Below are positions 1 to 6,056 of a stretch of DNA of 8,679 nucleotides, in pieces. A program made the translations under genes and the position numbers. The notes beneath the pieces were generated by a model, which saw only the letters and a list, made by a program, of their open reading frames with translations, did not search any database and was not told where the DNA came from. Every line of letters starts with the position of its first letter. The first letter of the stretch is position 1. Source of the stretch: Collinsella aerofaciens (lineage in GTDB: Bacteria; Actinomycetota; Coriobacteriia; Coriobacteriales; Coriobacteriaceae); NCBI GenBank assembly GCA_021641225.1, contig JAJWXI010000071.1:1-8679 (forward strand), read 5' to 3'.

Positions 1-285
1 CCGCGAGCGCGCCTGCTTGGGCACATCGCCCTTCGCATAGACCGCGCCCGAGCCCGCGTCCGTCGCGACCGCAAGATCGCCAAACGAGAGCGAGCCGCCG
101 TCGAGCGTCTCGAGCAGCGTGGCACAGCGCAGCAGCGTAGACTTACCGCCACCCGAAGGCCCGATAATCGCCACGACCTCGCCACGCTTCACCTCGAGCG
201 AGATATCCTTGAGCACCTCATTGCCGCCAAACGCCTTACGCGCATTCGTTATTCTCATTACCGTTCCGGACACAGGAACCTCCAT
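1..285 (-). CDS. Amino-acid ABC transporter ATP-binding protein (partial, C-terminus outside window)
   Basis: This is the ATPase subunit that would power a polar amino-acid importer at the inner face of the membrane. Only the first ~95 residues are inside the window; the gene runs off the left edge. The Walker A motif GPSGGGKST is at residues 42-50, preceded by the usual core (ITNARKAFGGNEVLKDISLEV). The segment after it (LETLDGGSLSFGD and about 20 more residues) is longer than in E. coli GlnQ before the Q-loop, which lies outside. The family is PAAT-type (GlnQ/HisP-like); the substrate cannot be read from this part. The gene is third after the binding protein and permease on the same strand, 26 bases after the permease stop. 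The start is uncertain: in-frame ATGs lie at 300, 285 and 258. The one at 258 has a weak GGAA ribosome site 5 bases upstream and fits the usual family N-terminus; 285 is a compromise. Confidence 0.9.
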   Translation of the reverse strand, partial: MEVPVSGTVMRITNARKAFGGNEVLKDISLEVKRGEVVAIIGPSGGGKSTLLRCATLLETLDGGSLSFGDLAVATDAGSGAVYAKGDVPKQARSR

Positions 286-311
286 GTATTTGAAAAGCAT
301 GACGGAACAGG

Positions 312-965
312 CTAGTCGTGGTAATAGTCGAGTCGTTTCTCGGCGGCGCCCAGCAGCATCTCGACCACGAAGTTAAAGACCCAGTAGATCAGCGCCGCGA
401 TCGCAAACGGCACCATGCTCACCTGCGAGGCGACCAGTGCCTTGGCCGTCGAGAACATCTCGCCCACGCCGATGGCGAACGCCAGCGACGTGTCCTTGAC
501 CAGCGTGATGATCTCGTTGCCCATCGCCGGCAAAATGCGCTTGGCGACCTGCGGCATCACGATATACAGAAACGTCTGCAGACGCGAGTAGCCCAGCACC
601 TCGGCGGCCTCATATTGACCGCGCGGAATCGACTGCAGGCCCGAGCGATAGATCTCGGCAAAGTAGCCGGCGTAGTTGATGATGAATGCCACGACGCACG
701 CCGTCCATTTGGAATCGGGCGTGAGCGAGATGCCAAACACGTAGTACGGGGCAAAGTAGATCGCAAACATCTGCAGCATAAGCGGCGTGCCGCGCATCAC
801 CGAAATATAGATGCGCGCAATCCAACGCAGCGGCGCGACCTTGCTCATGCGCATAAACGCCACGGGGATTCCCAGCGGAATCGACCCGAGCAACGTCAGC
901 ACAAACAGCTGCAAGCTGACCAAGAATCCCTGGCCAAGCATCTGCATCATGACTTGGATAGACAA
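312..965 (-). CDS. Polar amino-acid ABC transporter permease (HisM/GlnP type)
   Basis: This is the membrane-spanning subunit of the importer, about 217 residues, normal for the family. Several hydrophobic segments are visible (roughly residues 13-37, 62-80, 88-106, 132-150 and 184-206 from the chosen start). RGTPLMLQ at ~58-65 and the EAA loop (EAAEVLGYSRLQ, then I-x-MP, ~119-138), which contacts the ATPase, are typical of PAAT permeases. It lies between the binding protein and the ATPase genes, so it would work with both. The start is a choice. A TTG at 965 has GAGAGG at 971-976 with a 5-base spacer, the best ribosome site available; an ATG at 950 and a TTG at 1004 are also in frame but lack one. 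The reading frame stays open upstream as far as the binding-protein stop codon. Amino-acid specificity is unknown. Confidence 0.93.
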   Translation of the reverse strand: MSIQVMMQMLGQGFLVSLQLFVLTLLGSIPLGIPVAFMRMSKVAPLRWIARIYISVMRGTPLMLQMFAIYFAPYYVFGISLTPDSKWTACVVAFIINYAGYFAEIYRSGLQSIPRGQYEAAEVLGYSRLQTFLYIVMPQVAKRILPAMGNEIITLVKDTSLAFAIGVGEMFSTAKALVASQVSMVPFAIAALIYWVFNFVVEMLLGAAEKRLDYYHD

Positions 966-1010
966 CCTACCCTCTCTTTCGCAGTAACGGAACAGCAAAC
1001 CCAATGCTAA

Positions 1011-1117
1011 AGCGGGTTTTCCAGGTGCCCGGGTTTGCCGTGAAAGAGGAGCGCCGCGTACTAAATGTACGCAAGCGACGGTTTGAACGGCAAAATCGGG
1101 TGCCTGGGAAAGCCGCT
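1011..1117. repeat. Long imperfect hairpin between binding-protein and permease genes
   Basis: Arms 1011-1041 and 1087-1117 are inverted copies with 25 of 31 positions complementary. Of the six mismatches, four would be G-U pairs in a plus-strand RNA and A-C mismatches in the operon mRNA. A second, perfect hairpin sits in the loop: GCGTAC (1056-1061), TAAAT, GTACGC (1067-1072). The right arm overlaps the last two bases of the binding-protein stop codon. No T-run follows on the minus strand, so it is not a simple terminator. By analogy with other importer operons it may stabilise the upstream mRNA and lower permease expression relative to the binding protein. That role is inferred. Confidence 0.8.
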
Positions 1118-1976
1118 ATTTGAGAACCCAGTTGTCGAAGGAAAGACCGTAATCTGCGTATTTATCGCAGAGGTCCTTGACCGTACCGTCCTCGTAGAGC
1201 GCCTTGAGCGACTCGGTTACAGCATCGGCCGACTTGGTGTCGCCCTTCTTAAAGCCGACGGCGTAGTGCTCGCTGGACAGCGGCTTGTCGAGCTGCGTAT
1301 AGGCATCGGGCTTGGCGGCAAGCTGATACTGGGCAATCGAAAGGTCGCAAGCCACGGCATCGACCGCACCGCTCTCGAGCTGCATAAACGCCGTGTTGTA
1401 CTCACCGATGGTATCGAGCGTGGCAAACGTCGCGGCCAGATCCTTCTGGTCACCCTCGAGCACGTCCTGCGCAGCGGAATCAGTCTGGGTAATCACCGTC
1501 TTGCCGGCAAGATCGTCCCAGCTCTTGATACCCGCGTCCTTCTTGACCACGAGCACCTGCTCGTTGAGCATGTACGGCTCGGAGAACGTGTAGTCGTCCT
1601 CACGGCCCTCCATGGTAAAGCCGTTCCAGATGCAGTTGATGGCGCCTGAGTTAAGCAGCGTATCCTTGGCGTCCCAGTCGATGGCCTCGTATTTGACCTC
1701 CCAGCCCTGCTTATCGGCAACAGCCTTGGCCAGATCGAGATCAAAGCCGGTGTACTCGCCATCGTCGCCCACAAAGCCGTACGGAGGATAGGACTTATCA
1801 AAGCCCACCACGAGCTTCTTGGACTCCGCAGCGCCCTTCACATCCTTGGCCGCGGCAGAACCAGCAGCGGAGCCCTTGCCGGCACCACCGCCGCAGCCGA
1901 CAAGACCAAGGCCAAGCACCGTGGCAAGCGAGCCGGCTAGACCAACAAACTGACGACGAGACATATCGGTATTCAT
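1116..1976 (-). CDS. Amino-acid ABC transporter substrate-binding lipoprotein
   Basis: This is the extracellular solute receptor of the importer (SBP_bac_3 family), 286 residues. The N-terminus carries a twin-arginine motif (SRRQFVG, residues 6-12), a hydrophobic stretch, and a lipobox LVGC with the lipidated Cys at 28. It therefore looks Tat-exported and membrane-anchored. An Ala/Gly/Ser/Lys linker follows (29-54), then the family signature (VGFDKSYPPYGFVGDDG, then YTGFDLDLAKAVA, 57-87) and the second-lobe region around VDAVACD (205-211). The start at ATG 1976 is chosen because AAGGGGG lies 6 bases upstream; a GTG at 1997 would extend it but falls inside the operator palindrome. It is the first gene of the operon with the permease and ATPase downstream. 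A promoter and two operator-like sites precede it. The substrate is probably a polar amino acid and cannot be told from sequence alone. Confidence 0.93.
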   Translation of the reverse strand: MNTDMSRRQFVGLAGSLATVLGLGLVGCGGGAGKGSAAGSAAAKDVKGAAESKKLVVGFDKSYPPYGFVGDDGEYTGFDLDLAKAVADKQGWEVKYEAIDWDAKDTLLNSGAINCIWNGFTMEGREDDYTFSEPYMLNEQVLVVKKDAGIKSWDDLAGKTVITQTDSAAQDVLEGDQKDLAATFATLDTIGEYNTAFMQLESGAVDAVACDLSIAQYQLAAKPDAYTQLDKPLSSEHYAVGFKKGDTKSADAVTESLKALYEDGTVKDLCDKYADYGLSFDNWVLK

Positions 1977-1994
1977 GGTATTCCCCCTTGATGG

Positions 1995-2014
1995 CACTTT
2001 AGTTAAGTAAAGTG
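1995..2014. promoter_or_regulatory. Operator-like palindrome, copy A, in the importer leader
   Basis: CACTTTA-N6-TAAAGTG is a perfect 7-bp inverted repeat in the predicted 5' leader of the binding-protein mRNA, between the predicted -10 box and the ribosome site. It matches copy C at 6057-6076 in 16 of 20 positions, with all four differences being transitions, and copy B at 2039-2058 in 14 of 20. Its size and symmetry suit a dimeric repressor. The middle (TTTAGTTAAGTAAA) resembles the E. coli TrpR operator core (ACTAGTTAACTAGT), so a TrpR/YerC-like regulator is one guess. The binding protein is unknown. Confidence 0.6.
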
Positions 2015-2032
2015 AGTCATGTAACGTTCAGA

Positions 2033-2061
2033 ATCATACACTTTAGTGGGATAGAGTACAA
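2033..2061 (-). promoter_or_regulatory. Predicted promoter of the amino-acid importer operon
   Basis: On the minus strand TTGTAC (2061-2056) and TATGAT (2038-2033) are separated by exactly 17 bases. The -10 matches the sigma-70 consensus at 5 of 6 positions and the -35 at 3 of 6. Transcription would start near 2026, giving a leader of about 50 bases that includes operator-like copy A and the AAGGGGG ribosome site. Confidence 0.55.
2039..2058. promoter_or_regulatory. Operator-like palindrome, copy B, in the importer promoter spacer
   Basis: This degenerate copy shares CACTTTAGT and most of the opposite arm with copy A (14 of 20). It abuts the -10 box, fills the spacer and overlaps the -35. 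Copy C has the same register relative to the aminotransferase -10. Centre-to-centre distance to copy A is 44 bp, about four helical turns, which would suit cooperative binding. Function is inferred from position. Confidence 0.45.
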
Positions 2062-2069
2062 GGGAGGGC

Positions 2070-2216
2070 TTGCCCGGCGCGGGCGGGGAGCGGCGCGGAA
2101 TTAAGTTTCCTGCTCTACAGTCCTGCGCAAGACGGAAAGCACATTAAGTGCTTTCCTTTGCGTGCGGAACTCGCGATAAACTTAATTCCGCGCCGCTCCC
2201 CGCCCGCGCCGGGCAA
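2070..2216. repeat. 147-bp palindromic element with perfect 39-bp inverted arms
   Basis: Arms 2070-2108 and 2178-2216 are perfectly complementary over 39 bp. The outer ~30 bp of each arm is nearly pure G/C and the inner part is A/T-rich (GGAATTAAGTTT). The 69-base centre folds again: GGAAAGCAC (2134-2142) pairs with GTGCTTTCC (2148-2156) around ATTAA, extended by CGCAA (2126-2130) with TTGCG (2158-2162). There is no coding potential, no T-run after either arm and no clear flanking target duplication. It lies between two divergent promoters. It could be a miniature mobile element (MITE-like) or a structural boundary element; no transposase is nearby. Confidence 0.9.
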
Positions 2217-2280
2217 ACGTCGTTGGACTTATCGCTGACATGAAATGGCCGCTTGCATATCGTCCACTAGCTTGGCACGG

Positions 2281-2286
2281 TACAAT
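2281..2286 (+). promoter_or_regulatory. Predicted -10 box of the rlmD-like gene
   Basis: TACAAT, preceded by G (GTACAAT), lies 41 bases before the start codon. No good -35 sits 16-18 bases upstream; TTGCAT is 22 bases away. The same GTACAAT -10 occurs upstream of the phosphatase and aminotransferase genes, which supports it. A TTTAAT closer to the gene (2308-2313) is an alternative. Confidence 0.4.
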
Positions 2287-2327
2287 TGCTTCGGACTTTT
2301 CTTTTTCTTTAATAGTGGAGTTAATTC

Positions 2328-3776
2328 ATGGCAGAATCTCGTGCGGAGCGTAAGGCTCGTCGTGCTTTGATCGAGGCGGCTGAGGGGTCGGAGGAGAAAA
2401 AATCTTCTACGAAATCCAAGTCGTCTCAGGATGCGAAGGGTAAGTCGGCCAAGGGCAAGGCTAAGGCCAAGCGCTCCAGTTCTCGTCGGAGCGAGGATAA
2501 GGCATCTCAGACTCGCTCCAAGCGCTCGCATAAAGATCCGGTTTCGTCTGCGCGTAAGGTTGTGGACCCCAAGTCTCCCTGTTCGATCATGAAAGCTTGC
2601 GGTGGGTGCACGGCGCTCAATCGTCCTTATAAGAAGCAGTTGGCGGCCAAGCAGGCTGCTATGGAGGAGCTGTTTGCTGAGCTCTGTGAGCGCGAGGGTG
2701 TTGCCGTGGATCCCATTCGCGGTATGGGTGTTACCCTGGGCGACCCGGGCAAGTATCCTGCTCCGCGCGGTTTTCGTCATAAGGCTGCCACCCCCTTTGC
2801 TCCCGGCAAGGAGGGCGCTGTCCGCTGCGGCTTTTTTGAGCGCGGCACGCACAAGATCGTTGCCGTTCCCAAATGCCCCGTTGAGGCGCCGGGCGCTCGT
2901 CAGATTCTCAACGGCATCGCGCGCGAGGCCGAACGTCTGCACATTCCCGCCTTTAACGAAGATAAGCATCTGGGGCTGCTTCGCTATGCCGTCGTTCGCT
3001 GTGGCTGGCGCACCGACCAGATCATGGTCACCCTCGTGACCGCTCAGCGCGACCTGCCGCATGCGCAGGAGTTCTTTGAAGCCGTCGCGGCGCTTGATCC
3101 GCATATCGTCACCGTCGCTCAAAACATCAACGGACGCCCTGGAAATGCCATCTTGGGCGAGGAGACCCGTATCGTCTATGGCGCCGAATGCATGCGCGAT
3201 CAGCTGCTCGGCTGCGACTTCGACATCTCCCCCACCGCGTTTTATCAGACCAACCCGCAGCAGACCGAACTGCTCTATCAACTCGCCATTGACGGTATGG
3301 ATCTGCAGCAGGGTGACGTACTCATGGACGCCTATTGCGGTAGCGGAACTATCGGCCTGTGCGCAGCTAAAGATGCCCAGGACAAAGGCGCCGGCATTAT
3401 GCTGCTCGGTGTAGAGCGCAACCCCGCCGGCATTGCCGACGCACGTCGCAACGCCGAGCTCAACGGCCTCACCCGTAACGCGTGGTTTATGGCTGACGAT
3501 GCCACTGACTACATCCTCGATGCCGCCGACAACAACGAGCGGATCGATGTCCTTTCCATCGACCCGCCGCGCGCCGGCTCCACCCCCGAGCTCCTCGAAG
3601 CCGCCTGCGCACTCAAGCCGCGCCGCATCACCTATATCAGCTGCAACCCCGTGACCCAAGAGCGCGACCTGCACCAGCTCCTCGATGGAGGCTATCGCCT
3701 GCTCAAGATCACGCCCGTCGACATGTTCCCCCACACCGACCACACCGAAACCGTAGCGGTCCTCGGGCGCCGCTAA
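2328..3776 (+). CDS. rlmD: 23S rRNA (uracil-C5) methyltransferase, RlmD/RumA family
   Basis: This SAM-dependent enzyme would methylate C5 of a uracil in 23S rRNA (U1939 in E. coli for RlmD). It has 482 residues. Residues 1-80 are a Lys/Ser/Arg-rich, probably disordered extension where many relatives have a TRAM domain. Cysteines 85, 91, 94 and 183 (C-x5-C-G-G-C, then KCP) match the 4Fe-4S ligands of RumA. Then come SPTAFYQTNPQQTE (301-314), the SAM motif DAYCGSGTIGL (334-344), DPPRAG (412-417), the catalytic Cys 439 in SCNP, and the HTETV base motif with Glu 474. GGAG (2317-2320) lies 7 bases before the ATG. It is the only plus-strand gene here, monocistronic, and ends at a hairpin shared with the convergent phosphatase. 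The exact target base is not certain: RlmC, RlmD, the bifunctional RlmCD and TrmA are related. Confidence 0.9.
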   Translation: MAESRAERKARRALIEAAEGSEEKKSSTKSKSSQDAKGKSAKGKAKAKRSSSRRSEDKASQTRSKRSHKDPVSSARKVVDPKSPCSIMKACGGCTALNRPYKKQLAAKQAAMEELFAELCEREGVAVDPIRGMGVTLGDPGKYPAPRGFRHKAATPFAPGKEGAVRCGFFERGTHKIVAVPKCPVEAPGARQILNGIAREAERLHIPAFNEDKHLGLLRYAVVRCGWRTDQIMVTLVTAQRDLPHAQEFFEAVAALDPHIVTVAQNINGRPGNAILGEETRIVYGAECMRDQLLGCDFDISPTAFYQTNPQQTELLYQLAIDGMDLQQGDVLMDAYCGSGTIGLCAAKDAQDKGAGIMLLGVERNPAGIADARRNAELNGLTRNAWFMADDATDYILDAADNNERIDVLSIDPPRAGSTPELLEAACALKPRRITYISCNPVTQERDLHQLLDGGYRLLKITPVDMFPHTDHTETVAVLGRR

Positions 3777-3803
3777 TCCACCCCGGTAGATTTTCGAGAC
3801 AAG

Positions 3804-3834
3804 AAAGGGGGCGACCCGTCTGGACCGCCCCCTT
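3804..3834. terminator. Bidirectional terminator between rlmD-like and PHP genes
   Basis: AAGGGGGCG (3805-3813) pairs with CGCCCCCTT (3826-3834) around a 12-base loop, between two convergent stop codons. On the minus strand it is followed by TTTCTTGTCT, a fair U-rich tail for the phosphatase transcript. On the plus strand the tail (CGCTTGGTTT) is weaker, so termination of the rlmD-like gene may be less efficient. Confidence 0.75.
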
Positions 3835-3854
3835 CGCTTGGTTTATGAGCTCCG

Positions 3855-4676
3855 CTACATACTCTTGCGCAGGTCGCACACGCCTGCCGCCGCCATCTCG
3901 CGCAGCAGCGTCTCGCGGTCGCGCGTCACGATCAAATCCAGCGGGAAGTGAATCTCGTCAAGCATCTTGCGCGCGTGATCGAGTTTGCCAATGGCCATGC
4001 CAATGTGGGCATCGGTCGACACGCCAATACCCACGCCCAGCTCGGCGCAGCGCTCGGCGATCTTGCGGCATACGGCCCAATGCTCAGTGTCGACACCGTG
4101 TTCAAGACTATGGTTGTTGATCTCGATGATCTTGTGCTTGGCCTTGGCCGCCAACAGCACCTCATCGATATCGAACGGCACGCCCGAACGACCCGCATGC
4201 CCAAGCATGAACACCTTGGGGTGCTCCAGGGCATTGATGTACATCTGGGTCGTTTGGGCGAGCGTCGCGCCTTCGGCAAACTGCGGGTTATGCACGCTTG
4301 CCACCAAATAATCCAAATTACGCGTCACCAAATCGAACAGCGAATGCTCACGACTATACGAATCGCCGGCGATATCGAGCGAAACGGGAATGTCTTCGCC
4401 AAACAAGCTGCCGTCCAGCGAAACGATATCAGCCTCGGCACCACGCAGCACCAGCACGCCGCTCCAAATGCGCGGCCAGATATCCTGGTTAATAAAGAAT
4501 TGGAAACTGCGCAGGTCATTGGGACAAGGCGTAACCATCGAGCTTAAATGATCGGCGGAACCGAGCACCTGAAGGCCACGCTCTGCCGCCCAATAGATGT
4601 TCTCCTCGATGGTTGAGTACGCATGCGCAGAGAACATCGTATGAGTATGAATATCACAAGAAAGAAGGTAGGGCAT
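3855..4676 (-). CDS. PHP-domain metal-dependent phosphatase (YcdX-like)
   Basis: The protein has 273 residues and all the metal-binding motifs of a PHP phosphoesterase: H10-x-H12 (DIHTHT), H18 in AHAYST, D42-H43 (SADH), E81 (RGAEAD), H129 (VHNP), H160 (GHAGRSG) and D222-x-H224 (STDAHIG). EINNHS (185-190) and the general plan match E. coli YcdX, a trinuclear zinc phosphatase whose physiological substrate is not firmly known. No polymerase or histidinol-phosphatase context is present. Compared with YcdX as I recall it, about 20 extra residues lie between E81 and H129 (near 90-112). The ATG at 4676 is chosen because AAGGAG lies 5-6 bases upstream; an in-frame extension to 4820 would run through the terminator and promoter and is unlikely. 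It is probably a single-gene unit, 159 bases after the aminotransferase on the same strand. Confidence 0.88.
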   Translation of the reverse strand: MPYLLSCDIHTHTMFSAHAYSTIEENIYWAAERGLQVLGSADHLSSMVTPCPNDLRSFQFFINQDIWPRIWSGVLVLRGAEADIVSLDGSLFGEDIPVSLDIAGDSYSREHSLFDLVTRNLDYLVASVHNPQFAEGATLAQTTQMYINALEHPKVFMLGHAGRSGVPFDIDEVLLAAKAKHKIIEINNHSLEHGVDTEHWAVCRKIAERCAELGVGIGVSTDAHIGMAIGKLDHARKMLDEIHFPLDLIVTRDRETLLREMAAAGVCDLRKSM

Positions 4677-4713
4677 CGGGTCTCCTTGTCCAGTATGGCC
4701 GTCGCGTATATTC

Positions 4714-4719
4714 ATTGTA
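4714..4719 (-). promoter_or_regulatory. Predicted -10 box of the PHP phosphatase gene
   Basis: TACAAT on the minus strand, in the context GCGTACAAT, lies 37 bases upstream of the start codon, downstream of the aminotransferase terminator. The best -35 at a 17-base spacing is TTACGA, a poor match. GCAGT-N6-ACTGC (4733-4748) overlaps this region and might be an operator, though such a short repeat can arise by chance. Confidence 0.4.
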
Positions 4720-4776
4720 CGCATAGCTTTCGGCAGTCGTAAAACTGCTTCATCCCAATCACACAACGGCATAGAC

Positions 4777-4807
4777 AACGGGGTCTGGCTTAAAACCAAA
4801 CCCCGTT
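4777..4807 (-). terminator. Hairpin terminator after the aminotransferase gene
   Basis: On the minus strand AACGGGGTTTGG pairs with CCAGACCCCGTT (one G-T pair) around a short loop TTTTAAG, 29 bases after the aminotransferase stop. The following tail (GTCTATG) has few Ts, so it may be a weak terminator. The A/T-rich side on the plus strand has no gene to serve. Confidence 0.6.
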
Positions 4808-4835
4808 TCACGTAAAACATTGTAAGCAGAGCGCT

Positions 4836-6026
4836 TTACTTTCGACGATATTCGTCGGCCAGCTGCTTCCAGGCAGGCAGCGAGTTGACGATTGTCTCAT
4901 AGCTCACGCAGTAGCCCAGGCGGAACCAGCCCGGCATGCCAAAGCTATCCGAAGGCACCGCGAGCAGCTCATACTTCTTCGCGCGCTCGCAGAAGGCGTT
5001 TGCATCGGGCTCCAGCGCTTTCACCCACAGGTAGAACGCGCCATCCGGCTCAACATAGGTGTAGCCGTACTCCGCTAGTGCGTCGGTAAGCGCGGTGCGG
5101 TTGCGCGCATAGGCCTCGACATCGCTCGGTTCATCACTGCAGTCGATGATTACACGCTGGAAGAGGGCCGGTGCGCACACGAAGCCCAGCGTGCGGGCGG
5201 CACCGGCAACGGCCGGCATCAGGCGAGCAGCCTGCGGATTGGTATTGGGAACCAAAATCCAGCCCACGCGCTCGCCCGGTAGCGAAAGCGACTTGGAATA
5301 CGAGTAGCACACCACGGCGTTCTCGTAGATCGAGGGCACCCAAGGCACCTCGGCACCGTACACGATCTCGCGGTACGGCTCATCAGAGATGAGCATAATC
5401 GGATTCTCGGGATCGCGCTGAGCGTTGGCCTCGCGCAGAACATTGGCCAGTCGCGTCAGCGTGTCGCGTGTATATACGGCACCGGTCGGATTGTTGGGCG
5501 AGTCGATGATGACGGCAGCGGTCTTATCGGTAATCGCCTTGAGCACGTTACTCACGCTCAGCTGGAACGTATCTTCATCGGCGAGCGCCTCGACGCACGT
5601 GCAACCAGCTTTCTCGATCCACACGCGATACTCCGGGAAGTACGGAGCGATAACGATGACCTCGTCGCCCGGATTGGTAACGGCATTGAGCGTGCAGGTG
5701 AGCGAAGCCGCCGCGCCCACGGTCATAAAGACGTCCTTGCCCTCATAGCTCGTGCCAAAGCGGCGGTTGAGCGAGTCGGCCACGGCGGTACGGCACTGCG
5801 GCAGACCCGGTGCAGGCGTGTATCCATGCAGCTGGTCGCTCGGCAGCTCCAAGGCCTTCTTAATGGACTCAGCCACGGCGGCAGGTGCCGGAACGCTCGG
5901 GTTACCCAGTGAGAAATCGAACACGTTTTCCGCGCCGATCTGTGCCTTGCGATCAAGGCCGTAGCTAAAGATCTCACGGATGATGGAGCTTTCCGCACCG
6001 CGAGCATACATAGTTTCGTTGATCAT
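4836..6026 (-). CDS. PLP-dependent class I aminotransferase (aspartate/aromatic type)
   Basis: The enzyme would transfer an amino group between an amino acid and a 2-oxo acid in the cytoplasm using pyridoxal phosphate. It has 396 residues, normal for fold-type I AspC-like enzymes. Visible motifs are FSLGNPS (38-44), HGYTPAPG (67-74), SPNNPTG with N179, SDEPY with D215, the PLP lysine K245 in SYSKSLSLPGERVG, and FRLGYC with R369, the probable carboxylate-binding arginine. The start at ATG 6026 is supported by AAGGGG about 6 bases upstream; an open extension to 6125 would run through the promoter and an inverted repeat. Substrate is not decided by the sequence; aspartate, alanine and aromatic acids are all possible. 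It is a single-gene unit with its own promoter, an operator-like site shared with the amino-acid importer, and a terminator, so a coordinated role in amino-acid metabolism is likely. Confidence 0.92.
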   Translation of the reverse strand: MINETMYARGAESSIIREIFSYGLDRKAQIGAENVFDFSLGNPSVPAPAAVAESIKKALELPSDQLHGYTPAPGLPQCRTAVADSLNRRFGTSYEGKDVFMTVGAAASLTCTLNAVTNPGDEVIVIAPYFPEYRVWIEKAGCTCVEALADEDTFQLSVSNVLKAITDKTAAVIIDSPNNPTGAVYTRDTLTRLANVLREANAQRDPENPIMLISDEPYREIVYGAEVPWVPSIYENAVVCYSYSKSLSLPGERVGWILVPNTNPQAARLMPAVAGAARTLGFVCAPALFQRVIIDCSDEPSDVEAYARNRTALTDALAEYGYTYVEPDGAFYLWVKALEPDANAFCERAKKYELLAVPSDSFGMPGWFRLGYCVSYETIVNSLPAWKQLADEYRRK

Positions 6027-6050
6027 CTGTTCCCCTTTCACATAGGCGCT

Positions 6051-6056
6051 ATTGTA
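6051..6056 (-). promoter_or_regulatory. Predicted -10 box of the aminotransferase gene
   Basis: TACAAT on the minus strand in the context GCGTACAAT, 24 bases upstream of the start codon, giving a short leader of about 18 bases. No good -35 is seen at 17 bases (CGGCAC). The position is taken by the operator-like palindrome, so transcription may need an activator or be repressor-controlled. Confidence 0.5.

Noticed and set aside
318..1010. Open frame of 230 codons on the plus strand opposite the permease
   Set aside because: It is His/Arg/Gln-rich with no domain, a shadow of the hydrophobic permease codons.
1011..1117. Hairpin between the transporter genes as a tRNA or CRISPR repeat
   Set aside because: It lacks cloverleaf arms, a T-loop motif and any regularly spaced repeats.
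2070..2216. The 147-bp palindrome as a transcription terminator
   Set aside because: Neither strand has a T-run after the stem and no gene ends nearby; both flanking genes point away from it.
2229..3743. Long open frame (about 500 codons) on the minus strand opposite the rRNA methyltransferase
   Set aside because: The plus-strand frame has all catalytic and Fe-S motifs. The antisense frame has no recognisable domain and is what a GC-rich gene with G/C third positions produces. It also runs through the promoter region.
4733..4748. GCAGT-N6-ACTGC as a copy of the shared operator
   Set aside because: Aligned in the same register as copies B and C it matches at only 8 of 20 positions, which is not convincing.
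4677..4820. In-frame N-terminal extension of the PHP phosphatase
   Set aside because: It would translate the hairpin terminator and the predicted promoter; the ATG at 4676 has a strong AAGGAG site and matches the family N-terminus.
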